Of a stretch of 64,000 nucleotides of DNA, positions 58,199 to 64,000 are shown piece after piece. The DNA is from Parvularcula maris. Lineage in GTDB: Bacteria > Pseudomonadota > Alphaproteobacteria > Caulobacterales > Parvularculaceae. A program made the translations under genes and the position numbers. Numbering within the stretch: position 1 is the first letter of the stretch; every line of letters begins with the position of its first letter. The DNA lies in the NCBI RefSeq assembly GCF_024505085.1, contig NZ_JANIBC010000004.1:83275-147274 (forward strand). The letters run 5' to 3'. Below the pieces are notes generated by a model. That model was not told the origin of the DNA. It saw only the letters and a list, made by a program, of their open reading frames with translations, and did no database searches.

Positions 58199-58316
58199 GC
58201 CCCCTCAGCCTACCGGCAGCTCCCCCACCAGTGGGGGAGCGACATAGAGAGCAAGCGGTGGTTCTGGTTCCCTCCCCACCCCGTGGGGGAGGTGCTCGAA
58301 GGGCGGAGGGGGCTGC
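58199..58316. repeat. Family-B palindromic repeat, copy 2
   Basis: Same layout as 48436-48555: CCTCAGCCTACCGGCAGCTC, a CTCCCCCACCAGTGGGGGAG palindrome, CGACATAG and CCGTGGGGGAGGTGCTCGAA GGGCGG. It occupies the gap between the lipoprotein and the convergent beta-lactamase-family gene. Confidence 0.8.
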
Positions 58317-58360
58317 TGTGTTCTCAAACGGAGACAGCGCCGGAAGTTGGACGGATCCGA

Positions 58361-59536
58361 CTAAGGCAGAAGCTCTATGCCGGAGTAAGTCCACTCCCAG
58401 GGAATGCCGGTCTCGCCGAGCGCGTCTCGTACGAGCCTAGGATAGGCAGGCTCGATGCGGACATCGTTGGAGAGCATGACGATGCAGTCCTCCGAGGCCG
58501 CCTTGCAGACCACCATGTTCGCGGTCCAGTCATTGTGCCCGCCGCGCCAGAAGACGAGGCCTTGCGGTCCTTCGAAGAGGTGGATGCCCGGTCCCGAGGA
58601 GAAGCCGTCCAAACGCTCCTCTTCAGGCAGCTCCTCGCCGGGGGCGGGGAACTGTGCCCTCGTGGTGATCGGCACCACGGGGGCCGTCAGCTCACGGCAC
58701 ATCTCTTCCGATAGGCGCTCGCAGCGGACCATCGCGGCGAAGAGCGAGGCGGCGTCGCTGATCGTGGTGTCCATGGAGCCCGCCGCACGGACCTTGCTGC
58801 GCTCGTCATGGGGAACCGCCTCGCCGCTCAGCGTCCAGCCATCGGCCAGGTTCTCGGCGAAGTCCTCGCGCCACATCATGTCGGTCTTGGTCATGTTCAG
58901 GGGGCGGAAGACACGCTCGCGCATCTCCTCGCCGACATCGAGACCCAAGCCCTGTTCGAGAACGAACTGCATCAGGATCGAACCGTCCCCCGAATAGCCG
59001 TAGCGGCTGCCTGGGTCGAAATGGATCTCGAGCGGCGCCTCCCAGTCGAGCCTTCCGTCCAAGGTGATGAAGAAGAGGTTCCTGAAGCCGCCCGCATTAC
59101 CGAGAAGGTGCCGGGGCGTGATCTCCCGCCAGCGGGGATCGTCCGCCAAATCTTCCCATGGGGCATGGGTTTCTTCGAAACCTGTATATTCGGGCAGGGG
59201 CTTGGGCAGCAGCTCGGCGATGGGCTGGTCGAGATCCATCATTCCTTCGTCAGCAAGCTGAAGGACGAGATAGGCGAAGACCGCCTTGGTCAGCGATGCT
59301 CCGTACATCACCGTGTCGGTGGTCAGCGGCTCGCCCGCCTCGTTGCGATCGCCGAAGGCCTCCACGCCCGTGACCTCCCCGCCCTCGATCCGGGCATAGG
59401 CGAGGCCCCGCGCGCCGGTGTCCTCCATGGCCTGCCGCATGCCCCCATCCCAGCTCTGGCTGTCGGGGGAGGGCTTCTGGGCACAAGCCAAGAGGAGCAG
59501 GGGAAGGGCGGCAGCGAATGACCTGAGCGTAAGCAT
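58361..59536 (-). CDS. Serine hydrolase (beta-lactamase/class C-like) lipoprotein
   Basis: 391 residues. Start ATG 59536 gives the signal peptide MLTLRSFAAALPLLLLACAQ with lipobox; the longer frame upstream has none. Catalytic SxxK is ASLTKAV, the second-motif tyrosine region reads RYGYSGDG (usually Y-S/A-N), and GGHNDW resembles the HxG/KTG strand. Such proteins act as esterases, D-aminopeptidases or carboxypeptidases of peptidoglycan; not necessarily antibiotic resistance. No regulator is next to it. Confidence 0.85.
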   Translation of the reverse strand: MLTLRSFAAALPLLLLACAQKPSPDSQSWDGGMRQAMEDTGARGLAYARIEGGEVTGVEAFGDRNEAGEPLTTDTVMYGASLTKAVFAYLVLQLADEGMMDLDQPIAELLPKPLPEYTGFEETHAPWEDLADDPRWREITPRHLLGNAGGFRNLFFITLDGRLDWEAPLEIHFDPGSRYGYSGDGSILMQFVLEQGLGLDVGEEMRERVFRPLNMTKTDMMWREDFAENLADGWTLSGEAVPHDERSKVRAAGSMDTTISDAASLFAAMVRCERLSEEMCRELTAPVVPITTRAQFPAPGEELPEEERLDGFSSGPGIHLFEGPQGLVFWRGGHNDWTANMVVCKAASEDCIVMLSNDVRIEPAYPRLVRDALGETGIPWEWTYSGIELLP

Positions 59537-59778
59537 AAAGAAGACATTGGTACTTACTGATCTGAGCGCAAGGCGGAGAGTCAGCAGCGGTGCACTAGTA
59601 TTGGTGGAAGCGCCCATCTCTTGAGGGCTAGTGATGAACCGAGCGCGCTTGATGAACGCCCTCACCCGAAGCCTGCTCATGCAGCCTTCGACCTCCCCAG
59701 AGGGAGAGGTGACCCCCCACCTTGCCGCGCCGTTCAAAGGGGGTAAGTGCATCCCATGCCTTGCAGAGGAGGGGTTCC

Positions 59779-61047
59779 ATGGCGCTTCGGGTGAACATTG
59801 CCGGTCTCGGCACCGTCGGCGCCAGCCTGCTGCAGCTCCTCGAAGGGGGGCAGCGCGAGGGGCTCGCCGTCTCCGGCATCTCGGCCCGAAGCCGCAGCCG
59901 CGACCGGGGCGTGGACCTCTCCCCCTATGCCTGGTCCGACGACCCGGTGAGCCTTGCGCAGGCTGACGACGCCGAGGTCTTCGTCGAGCTCATCGGCGGT
60001 GAGGACGGCGTCGCCAAGGCCGCCATCGAGACCGCGCTGCGCTCGGGCAAGCATGTGGTCACCGCCAACAAGGCCTTGATCGCCAAGCACGGCCTCGCCC
60101 TCGCCCAGCTCGCCGAGGAGATGGGCGTCGCCCTTCGCTTCGAGGCAGCCGTGGCGGGCGGCGTGCCTGTGGTCAGCGGCCTACGCACAGGCCTCTCCGG
60201 CTCGAAGATCCTCCGCCTCCAGGGCGTCCTCAACGGCACCTGCAACTTCATCCTAGCGGCCATGGAGGGCGGCGCGAGCTACGCCGACGCCCTCGCCGAG
60301 GCTCAGCGCCTTGGCTTTGCCGAGGCCGACCCCAGCTTCGACGTCGGCGGCATCGATGCAGCGCAGAAGCTCGCCATCCTCGCAGCCCACGCCTTCGGCG
60401 CCATGCCGCCCCTCACCGCCATCGACCCGAGGGGCATCGACCAGGTCACCCCAGGCGATCTCAGCGCCGCGCGGGAGCTCGGCCTGCGCATGAAGCTCGT
60501 CGCCGCGGTCAGCCGCACAGACGACGGCCTCGCCGCCCGCGTCGCGCCTGCGCTCGTGCCCATCACCTCCGCCCTCGACATAGGCGGCGGCTCGGAGAAC
60601 ATCGTCGTGGTGGACGCCGAGCCCCTGGGCCGGGTCGCCTTCTCAGGGCCAGGTGCAGGGGGAGGGCCGACCGCCTCCGCCGTCCTCTCCGATCTCACCG
60701 CCATCTCGCGCGGCGCCCTAGGCCCCGCCTTCGGCCATCCGGCCAGCAGCATCGACGCCGCCCCAAAGGTCGCCCCCGACGCGAGCCCCGTCCCCCACTT
60801 CATCCGCGTCCTGGTCGAGGACCGCCCTGGTGTCCTCGCGGGCCTCACCGATATCCTGGGCCGCGCCGAGATCAGCATCGAGACCATCCGCCAAGGCCCC
60901 GCCTCCCAGGGCGAGCCCGGCGTCGAGCTGGTCCTCACCACCCACGCCTCCTCCACCGAAACCCATGAGAGGGCCGCCGCCGAGATCGGCAAGCTTGAGG
61001 CCGTTCTCGCCAAACCCTCCGTCTACCCTATTCTCAGTAAGGACTGA
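59779..61047 (+). CDS. hom: Homoserine dehydrogenase
   Basis: 422 residues. NAD(P)H-dependent reduction of aspartate semialdehyde in Thr/Met synthesis. N-terminal IAGLGTVGASLL nucleotide loop, HVVTANKALIAKHG, LNGTCNFILAAME and EADPSFDVGGIDAAQKLAIL; a C-terminal ACT domain (FIRVLVEDRPGVLAGLTDIL) may give feedback control by threonine. ATG 59779 follows GAGGAGGGG. Pairs with glpX four bases downstream. Confidence 0.95.
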   Translation: MALRVNIAGLGTVGASLLQLLEGGQREGLAVSGISARSRSRDRGVDLSPYAWSDDPVSLAQADDAEVFVELIGGEDGVAKAAIETALRSGKHVVTANKALIAKHGLALAQLAEEMGVALRFEAAVAGGVPVVSGLRTGLSGSKILRLQGVLNGTCNFILAAMEGGASYADALAEAQRLGFAEADPSFDVGGIDAAQKLAILAAHAFGAMPPLTAIDPRGIDQVTPGDLSAARELGLRMKLVAAVSRTDDGLAARVAPALVPITSALDIGGGSENIVVVDAEPLGRVAFSGPGAGGGPTASAVLSDLTAISRGALGPAFGHPASSIDAAPKVAPDASPVPHFIRVLVEDRPGVLAGLTDILGRAEISIETIRQGPASQGEPGVELVLTTHASSTETHERAAAEIGKLEAVLAKPSVYPILSKD

Positions 61048-61051
61048 CCCC

Positions 61052-62044
61052 ATGCCCATCAAAGACCAGAACGCCTATCTCGACCGCATCCTGACCATCG
61101 AGCTCGGGCGCTGCACCGAGGCCGCGGCCGTGGCCGCCTCCACCATGATCGGCCGGGGCGACAAGATGGGCGCCGACCAGGCCGCCGTCGATGCCCTCCG
61201 TACAGCCCTCAACAAGCTCGACATCTCCGGCACGGTGGTGATCGGCGAGGGCGAGATGGACGAGGCGCCGATGCTCTATATCGGCGAGGAGGTCGGCCAG
61301 GGCGGCCCCAAGATCGACATCGCCTTGGACCCGCTAGAGGGCACGACCCTCACCGCCAAGGCCATGTCGGACGCCCTCGCCGTGGTGGCCATGGCGACCG
61401 AGGGCGGGCTCCTCCACGCCCCCGACGTCTATATGGACAAGATCGCCATCGGCCCCGGCTACCCCGACGGCACGGTGGACCTCGACGCCGATCCCGAGGA
61501 GAACATCAGGAACCTCGCCAAGGCCAAGGGAGTGAAGCCCAGTGAGCTGACGATCTGCTGCCTCGACCGCGACCGGCACAAGGCCATCATCGACGCCGCC
61601 AGGCGCGCCGACGCCCGCGTCTTCCTCATCCCCGACGGCGACGTGGCGGGCGTCTTCCACGTCACCAACCCCGAAGGCACCGGGGTCGACATGTATATGG
61701 GCTCGGGCGGCGCCCCCGAAGGCGTCCTAGCAGCAGCCGCTCTTCGGTGCGTAGGCGGACAGATGCAGGGCCGTCTCCAGTTCGCCGACGACGCCGAGCT
61801 CGCGAGAGCCGAGAAGGCAGGCATCACCGACCTCAAGAAGAAGTACGAGCTGATGGACATGGCAGGCGGCGACGTCATGTTCGCCGCCACCGGCGTCACG
61901 GACGGCACCATGCTCAAAGGCGTCAAATGGCGCGGCGACAAGGTGACGACGCAGACCATGGTCATGCGGAGCAAAAGCGGGACCGTGCGGGTGATCGACG
62001 CGGTGAGCCGGGCGGACAGCTTTAATTTGGGGTATCGGGGTTAG
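61052..62044 (+). CDS. glpX: Class II fructose-1,6-bisphosphatase GlpX
   Basis: 330 residues. Gluconeogenic phosphatase. Features: VVIGEGEMDEAPMLYIGE (metal site), DIALDPLEGTTLTAKAM, GDVAGVFHVTNPEG and GSGGAPEGVLAAAALRCVGG. Start ATG 61052, four bases after hom; the hom-glpX pairing recurs in alphaproteobacteria. The stop overlaps the convergent HEPN gene's stop by four bases (TTAG). Confidence 0.95.
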   Translation: MPIKDQNAYLDRILTIELGRCTEAAAVAASTMIGRGDKMGADQAAVDALRTALNKLDISGTVVIGEGEMDEAPMLYIGEEVGQGGPKIDIALDPLEGTTLTAKAMSDALAVVAMATEGGLLHAPDVYMDKIAIGPGYPDGTVDLDADPEENIRNLAKAKGVKPSELTICCLDRDRHKAIIDAARRADARVFLIPDGDVAGVFHVTNPEGTGVDMYMGSGGAPEGVLAAAALRCVGGQMQGRLQFADDAELARAEKAGITDLKKKYELMDMAGGDVMFAATGVTDGTMLKGVKWRGDKVTTQTMVMRSKSGTVRVIDAVSRADSFNLGYRG

Positions 62045-62631
62045 CCGAGTAGCCGCGACCAATCCTTTATCGTTAGCAGAAGGCGATCTTTTTCGGTTTC
62101 TGCTAACGGGCAGCAATGAGCTATTGGGCCGCGCAAAATATTCAATGATCCGAGTATTCTGTGGACTGCAGGTTTGCTGGAAATAATATTACTAAAAATG
62201 TCCCAATTCGCTGTTATTAGAACTGTCAGCTCTCCAAAGGTTGTATAATCGATGGATTGATCTGAGCGGACGGTTACTCCGCTGTCCAGCTCGGCTTTCT
62301 GCCGACGTTTCACCTCATCCTTTATGTTCTGCGGTACCTTATCGCTGTTCCACCAGTCTTGCCCGCCTGCTTCAGGATCTGAAAGTGTTGAAGAACATAA
62401 GTCTCTAATCGATTTTTCTAGGCAGTAGAAAATTTGATAGTAAAAGGCCATTTCGGCCGCCTCGGACCGAACGCGGCTTTCGAACTGCTCCAGAGCCGTT
62501 TCGTTTTCTTCCTCAACTACGGTAGTTCCCATTAATCCGCTGATTCCGGTAGCAGCTTCCAAAGCGCGCAATTCATCGCCGAGCTGGAGAGCACTCATAC
62601 CGAAAGCTCGTATACGTTCCTGTTGGTCCAA
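62041..62631 (-). CDS. HEPN-domain protein, Swt1-like
   Basis: 196 residues, AT-rich (28 G+C in bases 62101-62160). The all-helical sequence contains FYCLEKSIRDLCSSTL, WWNSDKVPQNIKDEVKRRQ and a HEPN-type R-x4-H near the C-terminus (R167-GPIA-H172 of LRGPIAHCCPL), typical of the Swt1-type HEPN (minimal RNase) family. The canonical motif is RN-x4-6-H; here the Asn is Gly, which may weaken nuclease action. HEPN proteins often cleave RNA in toxin or defence systems. It is the second gene of a pair: the DUF5343 gene ends two bases before its start. Confidence 0.75.
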   Translation of the reverse strand: MDQQERIRAFGMSALQLGDELRALEAATGISGLMGTTVVEEENETALEQFESRVRSEAAEMAFYYQIFYCLEKSIRDLCSSTLSDPEAGGQDWWNSDKVPQNIKDEVKRRQKAELDSGVTVRSDQSIDYTTFGELTVLITANWDIFSNIISSKPAVHRILGSLNILRGPIAHCCPLAETEKDRLLLTIKDWSRLLG

Positions 62632-62633
62632 GA

Positions 62634-63266
62634 TCAGTCCTTTAGAAGATTTTCTTTAAGGCTCTTAAATATAGCGTTGAATACTGATATATCTGACGTT
62701 GCCGGAAGATTAAGATTGATCGTATAAGACAGATTAATTCTATTCGACGATCCCACTCTTGTTTGAGGTATTATGGTTCCAATGTCATTATTGACCTCTG
62801 ATCCCGTCTCTTCCATTTCAGCTGAAGCGGGATTTTCGCTGTCGAAAGCAGCATAATCTTTGAGGTTAGCGATAGTAGAAAGTGTAAGTGGAACACTTCG
62901 TGCGTCTTCCGCTTGTCCTGTTACTTCCAGTATCAATCCCTTGAGTTCTTCAGGATCGAGCTCGTGCATAAATTCATTGTACTGATAAAGTTCGTCGTAG
63001 CCAATGCGGATTGCCTCAGCTGCTGCCCATCCTCGCGTGGTCTTATTTCGGAATTTGCGATACAGATCTGTCGGAGTTCCGTCTGCAGCTGCAAAACCTA
63101 TTTTTTTGAAGAATGCCGTGAGCTGATCGCCTGGACCGCCTTTTATGCCTAGTTTTGTTTTGACGAAATCTTGGCTCACCTTCGGCGGCGTTGGAGCAGA
63201 GATAATAGCTTCGAAACCCTTCCGTACACTGCCAGGAGAAGAAAGGTAGGGTAGTTTTTGAGTCAT
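62634..63266 (-). CDS. DUF5343 protein
   Basis: 210 residues, AT-rich. N-terminal winged-helix/helical block PYLSSPGSVRKGFEAI, then LGIKGGPGDQLTAFFKKIGF, DGTPTDLYRKFRNKTT and GYDELYQYNEFMHELDP are the DUF5343 signature. A linker (residues ~155-170) joins a short C-terminal segment NRINLSYTINLNLPATSD that may mediate partner binding. It is two bases upstream of the HEPN gene, so it is likely the partner (sensor, adaptor or antidote); which is not known. No ribosome site stronger than GAGAAG-like purines is evident. Confidence 0.8.
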   Translation of the reverse strand: MTQKLPYLSSPGSVRKGFEAIISAPTPPKVSQDFVKTKLGIKGGPGDQLTAFFKKIGFAAADGTPTDLYRKFRNKTTRGWAAAEAIRIGYDELYQYNEFMHELDPEELKGLILEVTGQAEDARSVPLTLSTIANLKDYAAFDSENPASAEMEETGSEVNNDIGTIIPQTRVGSSNRINLSYTINLNLPATSDISVFNAIFKSLKENLLKD

Positions 63267-63427
63267 TGCCGTGAGCCACCGATCATATGAGCACCAGAGG
63301 TTGCAGAATTCGAGTGGAATGCCAATAAGTCATTACAGCGAAACCAGGTGCTGCAGCTGACGGGTTGTAGAGCGAGGGTACGGTGCATTCCGGCTTCGTC
63401 TCCAAGCGCCCTACGGGCCGGGCTCAT

Positions 63428-63519
63428 CGTAGGGTGGACGCTGGCAGGCGGCCACCTTTCCCGGCGGCGAGGTCGGCAAGGTGGCCGGCAGGTGGCCGGC
63501 TACCGCCGTCCACTCTACG
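63428..63519. repeat. REP palindrome upstream of the DUF5343-HEPN pair
   Basis: CGTAGGGTGGACGCTGGCAG at the left and CCGTCCACTCTACG at the right with two extra GGTGGCCGG blocks in the middle. Same family as the RAYT-flanking REPs. Confidence 0.85.
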
Positions 63520-63563
63520 AGACCGATTCCGCGGAGTGAACATGGAGCGGCCGCATCTCCCCG

Positions 63564-63694
63564 CCGTCATCCCGGAAAGCCGCCAGGCTTATCCGGGACC
63601 CATGGCCTGACCTTGCGGCTAGGGCACCGCGGCTGGGCGGCTTGAGGGGGCGGGTCCATGGGTCCCGGATAGGCTTCGCCTTCCGGGATGACGG
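63564..63694. repeat. Long-arm inverted repeat of the GTCATCCCGGA / TCCGGGATGAC type
   Basis: 63564-63605 and 63656-63694 are inverted copies, each with CCGTCATCCCGG and a TCCGGGACCCATGG end. This palindrome type is common between genes in alphaproteobacteria. Confidence 0.8.
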
Positions 63695-64000
63695 GGGAGC
63701 AGGGGCCCTCCCGAAGGGATCAAAGGCCCTCACGCAGTGAGTAGGGCGGCTGCCCGTGTGCTGATCGTCTGATGTGCCTTCCTCTCCGGCAGCCGCGTCG
63801 GGGCGGCCCGCGTCGGTGGCCGCGCGGGTGCGGGCGGTCTCTTCGCGCCATAGGAACGCCTGGGATACGCACCCGCCCTACGGCGCTGCGCTCGACTTAT
63901 CCCCGCCGCTCCCTCTTCCCCTACAACACCCCCGTTGCGGCAAGACCGGGGCGGTAGGCGCCTGACCTTCCTGCTTGTCGCTGCGGCGGGTGTTGGTGCC
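63695..64000. other. Window end without recognisable gene
   Basis: No frame resembles a protein family; short open frames here are Arg/Pro-rich by composition. Palindromic scraps such as GGGTGCGTATCCC on the other strand suggest more degraded repeats. Confidence 0.5.

Noticed and set aside
63772-63965. Short open frames at the window end
   Set aside because: Arg/Pro/Ser-rich by composition, overlapping each other and palindromic scraps.

Overview
The window looks like the chromosome of a free-living, aerobic, GC-rich alphaproteobacterium. The evidence is a Rieske, cytochrome b and cytochrome c1 operon, a class I polyhydroxyalkanoate synthase, an Hda-type replication regulator, CobS, GlpX, and LexA boxes of the alphaproteobacterial direct-repeat type (GAAC-N7-GAAC). 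I cannot name the genus from sequence alone. Most of the window is densely packed housekeeping genes, with many ATGA or GTGA overlaps.

Layout. 1-2108 is the 3' part of clpA. 2105-3247 is an AT-rich gene with a deoxyribosyltransferase/TIR-like domain. 3248-4260 holds a small REP-associated transposase (RAYT) between its own palindromic REP repeats. 4445-6429 is nrdR-nusB-thiL and tRNA-Arg(CCT). 6617-17169 has an atypical PEP carboxylase homologue, a solitary cobS, an M28 lipoprotein peptidase, a flavin monooxygenase/SDR pair, two secreted low-complexity proteins and a retropepsin-like protein. 17185-23357 is uvrD and dnaE; the gap between them carries three LexA boxes and a 25-codon membrane peptide. 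23433-31876 is a fasciclin lipoprotein, purMN, DUF2066-hda and ppk-ppx. 31857-41145 is rnd-prmA-tyrS, a secreted HExxH protein, secA, a parvulin and mutT. 41365-44862 is a methyltransferase-like gene, comF, an IS630-type MITE, grxC, a nitrilase-family gene and DUF1178. 44873-48342 is trmL and petABC. 48596-54865 has small genes, hpt, guaA, a DASS transporter and DUF1499. 55257-62044 is phaC, a beta-lactamase-fold lipoprotein and hom-glpX. 62041-63266 is an AT-rich DUF5343 + HEPN (Swt1-like) pair, followed by REP and other palindromes up to the window end.

The most interesting parts are these. (1) Two AT-rich conflict-system-like loci (2105-3247 and 62041-63266) are each tail-to-tail with a housekeeping gene, share the four bases TTAG as overlapping stop codons, border REP palindromes, and appear to share a DUF5343-like N-terminal helical/winged domain joined to different effectors (NDT/TIR-like versus HEPN). 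(2) The uvrD-dnaE gap has three LexA boxes and a tiny membrane peptide, a candidate SidA-like SOS division inhibitor. (3) The RAYT/REP system and several other dispersed palindrome families occur here, including a near-perfect 33-bp-TIR MITE that supplies the stop codon of comF and lies directly before the grxC ribosome binding site. (4) The PEP carboxylase homologue has substitutions at positions expected to be catalytic.
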